DNA of 5,914 nucleotides. It comes from Deltaproteobacteria bacterium. Lineage in GTDB: Bacteria; Desulfobacterota; Desulfobacteria; Desulfobacterales; SURF-15. The stretch's first letter is position 1. Every line of letters begins with the position of its first letter. A model generated the notes under the pieces. That model saw only the letters and a list, made by a program, of their open reading frames with translations. It ran no database searches and was not told the origin of the DNA. Below are positions 1 through 4,984 of the stretch, in pieces. A program made the translations under genes and the position numbers. The stretch spans positions 1-5,914 of the forward strand of contig JAHEHB010000348.1 in NCBI GenBank assembly GCA_024644775.1, in the 5' to 3' direction.

Positions 1-118
1 ATAATTCCGGTCCGGAAACACCGCAGAGCACGGATACAAACTCGCTCGATGCATGTCCAATCACGCCGAATAATACGGCGATATAGGCAATCGAAGCGTA
101 TTTATGCCAAAGGGTCAT
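1..118 (-). CDS. Membrane protein, N-terminal fragment (possible DMT/EamA-type permease)
   Basis: Only the first 39 residues lie in the window; the gene runs off the left edge. It begins MTLWHKYASIAYIAVLF, and residues about 7-34 form a hydrophobic stretch that fits a first membrane helix, followed by GVSGPEL. A short hydrophobic first helix followed by a turn containing a Pro-Glu/Pro-Leu step is usual in drug/metabolite transporters (EamA domain), and this is the main reason for the call; another polytopic membrane protein is possible. The start is well supported: a GGAG ribosome site (126-129) sits 7 bases upstream, inside the last codons of the hydrolase gene, and the ATG shares its A with the hydrolase stop (TAATG). 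This implies co-transcription and probable translational coupling with the hydrolase. Substrate unknown. Confidence 0.55.
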   Translation of the reverse strand, partial: MTLWHKYASIAYIAVLFGVIGHASSEFVSVLCGVSGPEL

Positions 119-927
119 TACAAATCTCCAGTAAAACTGAGCAAGGCATTTGTCAACGTCTCGGGCCGCTCTGCCGGAATCAGGTGGCCGGCTTTGGAAA
201 ATTCGATACGCTGTCCCTCGGGCAGCCTGGCGAAGAGGGTATCCAAATCGTTGCGATCCAAAAAAATTCGATCCTGTAATCCGGTAATGACAAGGGTCGG
301 GAGCGACAGACGCTCGTATGGCAGATCCCAATCCGCCTCACTTGCATGCACCAGCAGATTATAGTGACCGCTATTCTTATCGATGGGCGTGTAGTTGTTC
401 GAGGTAAGGAAATTTTCGCGATTATAAGTCAGCCAATTCTCGTTAAACAAGAGCGGAAAGAACAGGTCACGCAGCAAATCAAACCCCCCGACTTCAACGC
501 ACCGGACCAACGCATCATTGATCCATTTAAGCCGGGGACCATCGCGCCTTAATGTATTGATGAGAACCAGCCCCAATGCCTCGGCGCCTTCTATCCAAGT
601 ATTCGCGGCAAACAAACCGCCGATGGACAACCCGACAAAAATAGGACGAACAGGTTTTACCGCGTCCAAAAGCCGTCGGGCATCATTAACAATCAACTGA
701 GAATCGAGTTTGGTACCGGGTGAAAAAGGGCTGTCTGACTGGCCACGGAAATTATAAACCAGTGTACCATGACCGGACTCCCGGAGTCTCGGCCCGATCT
801 TGGCCTCCCACATTCCGGTATCCCCGGTCAGTGCATTGAAAAATACATAGGTATAACCACTTTCATCTTTGGGTCCGGTGTGCTCATAATAGAGTGCGTC
901 CTGCGGACCGATTTGAATGGTTGCCAT
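118..927 (-). CDS. Alpha/beta-hydrolase fold protein
   Basis: A 269-residue single-domain alpha/beta-hydrolase, the usual length for the family. The catalytic triad is readable: nucleophile Ser101 in the elbow GLSIGG (residues 99-104), acid Asp219 in TGLQDRIF, and His248 in AGHLIPAERP. The segment YNFRGQSDSP (58-67) matches the conserved loop after strand 4, and NALTGDTGMW (31-40) occupies the position of the usual HG oxyanion-hole loop but lacks the His-Gly pair. Residues about 125-200 form the variable cap, rich in Phe, Leu and Trp, which would set the substrate. There is no signal peptide, so it should act in the cytosol. ATG is preceded by GGAGG with 7-base spacing. It lies 97 bases downstream of the acetoacetyl-CoA synthetase gene and overlaps the next gene by one base, so it is probably in one operon. 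Esterase, thioesterase or C-C hydrolase activity are all possible; the substrate cannot be assigned. Confidence 0.88.
   Translation of the reverse strand: MATIQIGPQDALYYEHTGPKDESGYTYVFFNALTGDTGMWEAKIGPRLRESGHGTLVYNFRGQSDSPFSPGTKLDSQLIVNDARRLLDAVKPVRPIFVGLSIGGLFAANTWIEGAEALGLVLINTLRRDGPRLKWINDALVRCVEVGGFDLLRDLFFPLLFNENWLTYNRENFLTSNNYTPIDKNSGHYNLLVHASEADWDLPYERLSLPTLVITGLQDRIFLDRNDLDTLFARLPEGQRIEFSKAGHLIPAERPETLTNALLSFTGDL
126..129 (-). promoter_or_regulatory. Ribosome binding site of the left-edge membrane protein
   Basis: On the minus strand GGAG is followed by ATTTGTA and then ATG. It lies wholly inside the 3' end of the hydrolase gene and settles the start of the downstream gene, since the ATG overlaps the hydrolase stop codon. 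Confidence 0.6.
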
Positions 928-934
928 ATGGCTG

Positions 935-939
935 CCTCC
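935..939 (-). promoter_or_regulatory. Ribosome binding site of the alpha/beta-hydrolase
   Basis: On the minus strand GGAGG is followed by CAGCCAT (7 bases) and the ATG at 927. This is a strong consensus site and supports the chosen start. The gap back to the synthetase stop (928-1024) holds no convincing terminator: no GC-rich stem with a following T run is visible on the minus strand, which favours read-through from the upstream gene. Confidence 0.65.
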
Positions 940-1024
940 ATAGGGTTTTATGATGAATCAAACAATAGTGTGGCGATAATCATCTATAGAAGGGTACGCC
1001 ACCGGTTTTTAGGTTCCGTATCTT

Positions 1025-3016
1025 TTATGCGTGTGTCCCATCAAGTTTATTGGCCAGTTTAACAAAATAGGTGATCGATTCCGGATTGCTCATGGAATCG
1101 ACATTTACCGCTTTTTCTACTGGTATACCCATGAGGATTTTTTTTACCGGTACCTCTAGTTTTTTGGCATTCAAGGTGCGAGGAACCGAACGGATAGCGA
1201 AGATGTCGTCCGGAACATGGCGCGGCGATAAGCTGTTACGGATTTTTTGGTTAATCCTAGTTCTTAGGGTATCATCCAGCATAAGACCCTCCTTGAGTAC
1301 CACAAACAAAGGCATATAATAACCGCCTTCCGGTGGTTCAAACCCAATAATCAGGCTGTCTTCAACTTCAGGAAGATCTTCCACGGCGCCATATATTTCA
1401 CCGCTACCCATTCGAACACCCATTCGTTTAAGAACCGAGTCGGATCGTCCAACAATAACCGTACTTCCCCTTTGGGTGATTTTTATCCAATCGCCATGCC
1501 TCCATACACCCGGATACATTTCAAAATAACTTTCGTTGTATCTCTGATTATCTCTATCGTTCCATAGGTATAAGGGCATTGATGGCATTGGCTCGGTGAT
1601 AACCAATTCTCCCACCTGATCAATGACAGATTTGCCAGATTCATCAAAGGCCTCTGCTTTTGCTCCTAAACAGCGGCATTGAATTTCTCCGGCATGTACC
1701 GGTAACAATGGACATCCTCCAAGGAATCCGGTGGATGGATCTGTACCACCACTAGTGGAAACAAGCCAAATGTCTCTTTTTACGCACTCATACACCCATT
1801 TGAAACCCTCCGGCGGCAAAGGAGAACCCGTTGACCCCATGGTCATTAGCCTGCTTAGATCGTATACTTTTCCTGGCTTCATACCCGCATTCATACATGC
1901 AGTAATATAGGCGGCGCTTGTTCCAAAAGCCGTCATACCGGATTTTGCTGCAAAGTCCCAGATGACTTCCAAATTTGGATATCCCGGACTGCCGTCGTAA
2001 AGCAAAGATGTAGCCCCTAGCAGCAGGCCCCCTTGAAGGATATTCCACATGACCCAGCCGGTTGTACTAAACCAAAAAAACCGATCCCCGGGCTTTAAAT
2101 CAACATGAAAACCCAAAAATTTTAAAAATTCGATTAAAATGCCGCCCTGACTATGGACGAGGGCCTTCGGAAGGCCGGTGGTACCGGATGAATACAGCAC
2201 CCACATGGGATGGTTAAAGGGGACCTGTTCAAATATCAACCCCGAGCTTTCCACCAGAAGCTCGTTCCATATGATCGTGTCTTTTAACTCCGCAATTCCT
2301 GCCTCTTCTTTCAGATAGGGGATTAATACTGTTTTTTCGAGTGTGGGAAGGGAGTGCTGAAGTTCAACGATAACAGCCCGGCGGTCAAATGGTTTTCCGC
2401 CATACTGATATCCGTCAACGGCAAAAAGTAGCTTCGGTTCGATCTGTTTGAATCGATCGATAATACTACGTGGGCCGAAATCAGGAGAACAACTTGCCCA
2501 CACAGCTCCAATGCTGGCACAGGCAAGAAAAGCGATAATGGCCTCTGGAATATTTGGCAAGACTGCTGCCACACAATCCCCACGCTGTATCCCCATATTA
2601 CGCATTGAAGCTGCAACAGAAGAAACTTTTTCATTGAGTTCATCCCAAGACATTTCCATTAAGGGGCGAAACTCGGATTGAAATATAAATGCTGGACGCT
2701 GGGGGGAACGATTCCGAAATACATGCTCGGCATAATTAAGCTCTGAGCCTAAAAACCATCTGGTTCCCGGCATCTCCCGTTCGGACACCGGCTTTGAGTA
2801 AGGCTTTGATGCTTTAATTTCAAAGAACTCCCAGATGGATACCCAGAATGTTTCGATATCTGTGACAGACCATTCCCACAGTTGGTTATAATCACGAAAG
2901 GTTAATCCCTTTTCTTCTTCTAGCCACCTTAAGTATCTTGTGAGGTTGGCGTTTCGGATGCGATCCTCAGAAGGTTCCCATAGAAGGGTCCCTTCACTGA
3001 CAGATTTCGATTCCAT
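1025..3016 (-). CDS. aacS: Acetoacetyl-CoA synthetase (acetoacetate--CoA ligase)
   Basis: At 663 residues it has the full length of the family (about 650). It catalyses acetoacetate + ATP + CoA to acetoacetyl-CoA + AMP + PPi through an acetoacetyl-adenylate, in the cytosol. Visible order: an N-terminal acyl-CoA-synthetase cap (about 40-100, including YNQLWEWSVTDIETFW), the ATP/phosphate loop YSSGTTGLPK (275-284), the FFWFSTTGWVMWN segment (313-325), TSGGTD (421-426), the hinge region WRHGDW (505-510) and GRSDSVLKRMGVR (523-535, with Asp526), and the C-terminal lysine motif RTLNAKKLEVPVKK (613-626), in which Lys618 is the expected adenylation lysine. Acetyl-CoA synthetases carry WWQTETG where this protein has STSGGTD; that and the tail PVEKAVNVDSMSNPES point to the acetoacetate enzyme. 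One oddity: the residue before Lys618 is Ala where Gly is usual. It heads a probable operon with the hydrolase and lies 34 bases after an epimerase remnant. Confidence 0.95.
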   Translation of the reverse strand: MESKSVSEGTLLWEPSEDRIRNANLTRYLRWLEEEKGLTFRDYNQLWEWSVTDIETFWVSIWEFFEIKASKPYSKPVSEREMPGTRWFLGSELNYAEHVFRNRSPQRPAFIFQSEFRPLMEMSWDELNEKVSSVAASMRNMGIQRGDCVAAVLPNIPEAIIAFLACASIGAVWASCSPDFGPRSIIDRFKQIEPKLLFAVDGYQYGGKPFDRRAVIVELQHSLPTLEKTVLIPYLKEEAGIAELKDTIIWNELLVESSGLIFEQVPFNHPMWVLYSSGTTGLPKALVHSQGGILIEFLKFLGFHVDLKPGDRFFWFSTTGWVMWNILQGGLLLGATSLLYDGSPGYPNLEVIWDFAAKSGMTAFGTSAAYITACMNAGMKPGKVYDLSRLMTMGSTGSPLPPEGFKWVYECVKRDIWLVSTSGGTDPSTGFLGGCPLLPVHAGEIQCRCLGAKAEAFDESGKSVIDQVGELVITEPMPSMPLYLWNDRDNQRYNESYFEMYPGVWRHGDWIKITQRGSTVIVGRSDSVLKRMGVRMGSGEIYGAVEDLPEVEDSLIIGFEPPEGGYYMPLFVVLKEGLMLDDTLRTRINQKIRNSLSPRHVPDDIFAIRSVPRTLNAKKLEVPVKKILMGIPVEKAVNVDSMSNPESITYFVKLANKLDGTHA

Positions 3017-3020
3017 GCAC

Positions 3021-3025
3021 CCTCC
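3021..3025 (-). promoter_or_regulatory. Ribosome binding site of acetoacetyl-CoA synthetase
   Basis: On the minus strand GGAGG is followed by only four bases (GTGC) before the ATG at 3016. The core is strong but the spacing is shorter than the usual 5-9. The N-terminus it gives (LLWEPSEDRI from residue 11) agrees with where the family normally begins, so the start is kept. Confidence 0.55.
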
Positions 3026-3050
3026 AGTTTGAATCGTTAAGGAGCTGCTC

Positions 3051-3179
3051 CTAAATAGCTTGATAAAAATGGTTTACGCATAACGCTCCGGATACAATAT
3101 TCTTCTCGCCTCGTTCCAAGAGCGTTCGTACCACCTGGGCTCCGATAAAACCTGTTCCGCCTGTGACAAGAATACTCAT
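3051..3179 (-). pseudogene. Truncated NAD(P)-dependent epimerase/dehydratase (N-terminal remnant)
   Basis: A 42-codon frame reads MSILVTGGTGFIGAQVV and continues RTLLERGEKNIV before ending SGALCVNHFYQAI and a TAG. The first 29 residues are a textbook first beta-alpha unit of the extended short-chain dehydrogenase family: beta1 (ILVTG), the glycine-rich dinucleotide loop GGTGFIG, and the following helix. Intact members are about 300 residues or more and normally continue with a second strand and an acidic or basic cofactor-selecting residue. Here the resemblance stops near 3091 and a stop codon follows 13 codons later. No continuation was seen in other frames before the synthetase start, so a simple frameshift is unlikely and a deletion or rearrangement is the better reading. 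It lies in the same direction as the synthetase, 34 bases upstream, so it may still be transcribed, and perhaps translated as a leader. Too short to be a working enzyme. Confidence 0.75.
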
Positions 3180-3234
3180 TCTCTTAACCAAACCTTTCTT
3201 TCAGGGTTGCCAGCAAATTTTATTCAGTGGATTA

Positions 3235-3263
3235 ATACTATACGATTGTCTCTCACATACCAA
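3235..3263 (-). promoter_or_regulatory. Candidate sigma70-type promoter for the leftward unit
   Basis: On the minus strand TTGGTA (3258-3263) and TAGTAT (3235-3240) are separated by 17 bases. An overlapping alternative -10, TATAGT (3237-3242), is closer to consensus but gives a 15-base spacer. The site lies about 55 bases upstream of the remnant's ATG. It is a consensus guess only; AT-rich sequence gives such matches by chance. Confidence 0.28.
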
Positions 3264-3411
3264 TCCCCGGATTTGAATACAATACCAATTTAATTAAACG
3301 TCTCGAAGATTCCACAAACAATTGATATTATGTTTTTTTCTGTATCTGTTTCTTGCGGTGCTACATGGAATAATGGAATAATGGGTGATAAGAGCGGTAG
3401 AGATCATTCCA

Positions 3412-3504
3412 ATTTTCCAACCCCACTAAAGACGGGATCATCGACATTCCAATTGGGGCAAGCCCCCTTTTAGGGGTATTTGACTTACCCGATTGTTGGA
3501 AAAT
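3412..3504. repeat. Long-range inverted repeat, 10-base arms
   Basis: ATTTTCCAAC (3412-3421) and its exact complement GTTGGAAAAT (3495-3504) enclose 73 bases. The right arm lies in the spacer of the candidate MFS promoter and touches its -10. The arms could be paired operator sites or the ends of a decayed small mobile element; no clear target duplication flanks them, so the nature is open. Confidence 0.4.
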
Positions 3505-3509
3505 CTATT
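3480..3509 (+). promoter_or_regulatory. Candidate sigma70-type promoter for the MFS-peptidase unit
   Basis: TTGACT (3480-3485) and TCTATT (3504-3509) are separated by 18 bases. The -35 matches consensus at five of six positions, the -10 at four. If used, transcription would start near 3516 and give a leader of about 150 bases that includes the inverted repeat at 3510-3550 and the stem at 3581-3663. Consensus guess only. Confidence 0.33.
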
Positions 3510-3550
3510 CATTCCGGTAGTAAGCCGGCGTTTGTAAATATCCCGGAATG
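3510..3550. repeat. Inverted repeat CATTCCGG / CCGGAATG
   Basis: Eight-base arms at 3510-3517 and 3543-3550 are perfect complements around a 25-base spacer. A second, overlapping pair is CCGGTAG (3514-3520) with CTACCGG (3558-3564). It lies immediately after the candidate -10, where either a repressor operator or an early-leader RNA hairpin would fit. Which of these applies, if any, cannot be told. Confidence 0.4.
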
Positions 3551-3580
3551 CGTTGTTCTACCGGATTAAACATGATATGG

Positions 3581-3663
3581 ATCTCCCTTCGTCCATTCGG
3601 GGGCGAACCGGTTTTGAAAACGCGCCCGGAAGGATTAGAAGGATTGTCGGTTCGAAGGGAAAT
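3581..3663 (+). promoter_or_regulatory. Possible leader stem masking the MFS ribosome binding site
   Basis: TCCCTTCG (3584-3591) is the exact complement of CGAAGGGA (3653-3660), and the pairing extends to 10 of 11 positions over 3581-3591 and 3653-3663. The right arm contains the AAGGGA that serves as ribosome site of the MFS gene, 8 bases before its ATG. A competing pairing, CGAACCG (3604-3610) with CGGTTCG (3648-3654), and an inner stem-loop GTTTTGAAAAC between GGGCG and CGCCC could hold the leader in another fold. The direct repeat GAAGGATT (3629-3636, 3638-3645) offers decoy purine-rich tracts. A translational switch is possible but unproven. Confidence 0.3.
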
Positions 3664-3668
3664 ATCGC

Positions 3669-4922
3669 ATGCACATCAATGAAATAGCCTCTGAAATGTT
3701 GACCAAAGGGGTCGGGTTTATCAGAAGGCAGCCGCGAGATTGGAAAATTACCGTTGGTCGGTCCTCTTTGGCAAGATTTGTCTATCATATGGTATTGCCC
3801 TATCAATCGGTTTACACGGTATCTTTGGGGGCTACGGCGACTCAGCTGGGAATTGTCAATAGTGCCGGAATGGGTATTGCCGGCTTGGTGAGCCCATTTG
3901 CCGGATGGTTCATCGATCGGATCGGCGTCAAAAAGATTTATCTTATCGGCATCATTTTTCTCCTGATATCTTATTTTACCTATGGCATCGCACAGAGTTG
4001 GGTGATTATTATTGCGGCCATGGCGGCATATTGGATCGGTGAGACCGTGAGCGGGCACTCCTGCGCCACGATTTGCGGTAACTCTCTTGCCAATGAGGAC
4101 CGGGCCACCGGTATGACGATTTGTGAGACCGTTGCCGCCGGACTGATGGGTATTATTGGCCCCATTCTGGGGGCAATGCTGGTCACAACCTTTGGGGGGG
4201 TTAATGCCCACGGCATCAGACCCTTGTTTTTTGTTGCCTTCGTAGGAACACTGGTATCCCTTTATTTAATTCACAAGCAAATGTCCAACCATAGCTGGAT
4301 TAAGGTTGATCGGGGTCGTCCCAATTTTTTTAAAGATATTTTCTATGTGCTCAAACAGGGAAAGCATCTGAAACGCTGGTTGGTGGTTGTGTCCATCGGT
4401 TCACTTCCAATGGGTATGGTGTTTCCTTTCACTCAGGTCTACGCTCACGAGTTTAAAGGAGCGGACGGGTACATCATGGGCCTGATGGTCACCGGATTTG
4501 CCTTAACATCTTTTCTGATGGGAGTTCCCATGGGAAGGCTGGCGGACAAGATCGGCCGCAAAAAAGTACTGTACCTGACCCTGCCGCTGTTTTGGTCTTC
4601 CAACATCCTGCTGATCTGGGCGCCGAGTAACGGCTTCCTGATAGCGGCCGGGATGCTACAGGGATTTTTCTTTATCTGTGCCACCATTATGGGGGCCATG
4701 TCCTTTGAGATGGTTCCTTCACATCAAATGGGTCGTTGGATCGGGCTCATGAGGTTCTGCAGAATGGTACTGAGTTCAATTACAGCGTTTGTGGCCGGTG
4801 TCATCTGGGACACTGTGGGTCCGGAATACGTTTTTCTAACGGTCATGGGCCTCGACATCCTGATTCGGCTGCCGCTGCTCATCGGGATGCCGGAAACGCT
4901 GGAACTGAAAAAGCGGGAATAA
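3669..4922 (+). CDS. Major facilitator superfamily permease
   Basis: A 417-residue inner-membrane transporter, usual length for a 12-helix MFS protein. Both halves carry the MFS motif A in the loop after their second helix: GWFIDRIGVKK (79-89) and GRLADKIGRKK (289-299). Hydrophobic segments are visible at about 37-55, 59-80, 89-109, 111-128, 152-175, 184-201, 235-258, 268-288, 298-317, 320-343, 360-381 and 386-406, with a polar central loop (203-234). The first 35 residues are a charged cytoplasmic extension, and the protein ends in a short charged tail (KKRE). AAGGGA lies 8 bases before the ATG, which supports this start over the next Met (codon 10). The peptidase gene follows after 62 bases on the same strand, suggesting co-transcription. 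The substrate cannot be read from sequence; the partner hints at a peptide- or amino-acid-like compound, and drug efflux is an alternative. Confidence 0.9.
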   Translation: MHINEIASEMLTKGVGFIRRQPRDWKITVGRSSLARFVYHMVLPYQSVYTVSLGATATQLGIVNSAGMGIAGLVSPFAGWFIDRIGVKKIYLIGIIFLLISYFTYGIAQSWVIIIAAMAAYWIGETVSGHSCATICGNSLANEDRATGMTICETVAAGLMGIIGPILGAMLVTTFGGVNAHGIRPLFFVAFVGTLVSLYLIHKQMSNHSWIKVDRGRPNFFKDIFYVLKQGKHLKRWLVVVSIGSLPMGMVFPFTQVYAHEFKGADGYIMGLMVTGFALTSFLMGVPMGRLADKIGRKKVLYLTLPLFWSSNILLIWAPSNGFLIAAGMLQGFFFICATIMGAMSFEMVPSHQMGRWIGLMRFCRMVLSSITAFVAGVIWDTVGPEYVFLTVMGLDILIRLPLLIGMPETLELKKRE

Positions 4923-4923
4923 G

Positions 4924-4949
4924 ACGCCCTTTAAAAAAGTAAGGGGTGT
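4924..4949 (+). other. Hairpin between the MFS and peptidase genes
   Basis: ACGCCCTTT (4924-4932) can pair with AAGGGGTGT (4941-4949) in RNA using two G-U pairs, with an 8-base A-rich loop. It begins one base after the MFS stop codon. No T run follows, so it does not look like an intrinsic terminator; it could stabilise the upstream message or lower expression of the downstream gene. Confidence 0.35.
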
Positions 4950-4973
4950 TCGAGAGAATTTACCGAAATGAGA

Positions 4974-4978
4974 AAGGA
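4974..4978 (+). promoter_or_regulatory. Ribosome binding site of the M28 peptidase
   Basis: AAGGA is followed by six bases (AACATA) and the ATG at 4985. It supports this start. Confidence 0.6.
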
Positions 4979-4984
4979 AACATA

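Larger units (their letters stand above)
3309..3549. repeat. Cluster of ATTCC/GGAAT motifs, including a 10-base direct repeat
   Basis: ATTCC occurs at 3309-3313, 3406-3410, 3446-3450 and 3511-3515, and its complement GGAAT at 3367-3371, 3375-3379 and 3545-3549: seven copies in 241 bases, where fewer than one would be expected for a given 5-mer on both strands. Two copies are part of the 10-base direct repeat CATTCCAATT (3405-3414 and 3445-3454), with starts exactly 40 bases apart, near four helical turns. Two more form the tandem ATGGAATA. The arrangement could be a set of regulator binding half-sites around the MFS promoter, but no protein is identified. Confidence 0.45.
3180..3668. other. 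Divergent intergenic region, 489 bases
   Basis: No convincing gene was found on either strand. It separates the leftward unit (epimerase remnant, synthetase, hydrolase, permease) from the rightward unit (MFS permease, peptidase) and must hold promoters for both. It contains AT-rich sequence at 3210-3360, a perfect 10-base palindrome TTTAATTAAA (3289-3298), the direct repeat ATACCAAT (3257-3264 and 3282-3289), a tandem ATGGAATA (3365-3380), a cluster of ATTCC motifs, inverted repeats at 3412/3495 and 3510/3543, and a GC-rich leader just before the MFS gene. It is longer than needed for two promoters, which together with the truncated gene at its left edge hints at past rearrangement. Confidence 0.7.

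Noticed and set aside
49..364. Two overlapping plus-strand open frames of 76 and 86 codons
   Set aside because: Both lie opposite the hydrolase C-terminus and the start of the membrane protein, where the minus-strand frames have a catalytic His motif and a ribosome site. They have no family resemblance.
982..989. TCTATAGA palindrome between synthetase and hydrolase as a promoter or operator
   Set aside because: It is a single 8-base AT-rich palindrome with no matching -35 at a suitable distance on the minus strand.
3040..3052. Short palindrome AGGAG-CTG-CTCCT before the synthetase gene
   Set aside because: Five-base arms are too short to argue for an operator or terminator, and no T run follows. 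The AGGAG on the minus strand is too far from the ATG to act as its ribosome site.
3365..3384. Tandem ATGGAATA repeat as a CRISPR or variable-number repeat array
   Set aside because: There are only two and a half units of 8 bases with no spacers. It is better counted among the ATTCC/GGAAT motifs.
3454..3475. GC hairpin GGGGCAAGCCCC followed by CTTTTA, as an intrinsic terminator
   Set aside because: The stem is only four pairs with a T run of four, it competes with a second hairpin on the same C run, and no plus-strand gene lies upstream that would need terminating.
3558..4211. 217-codon open frame on the minus strand
   Set aside because: It lies almost wholly antisense to the MFS gene, whose frame has clear motif A and membrane helices. 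The antisense product is rich in Gly, His, Asn and Pro with no recognisable domain.
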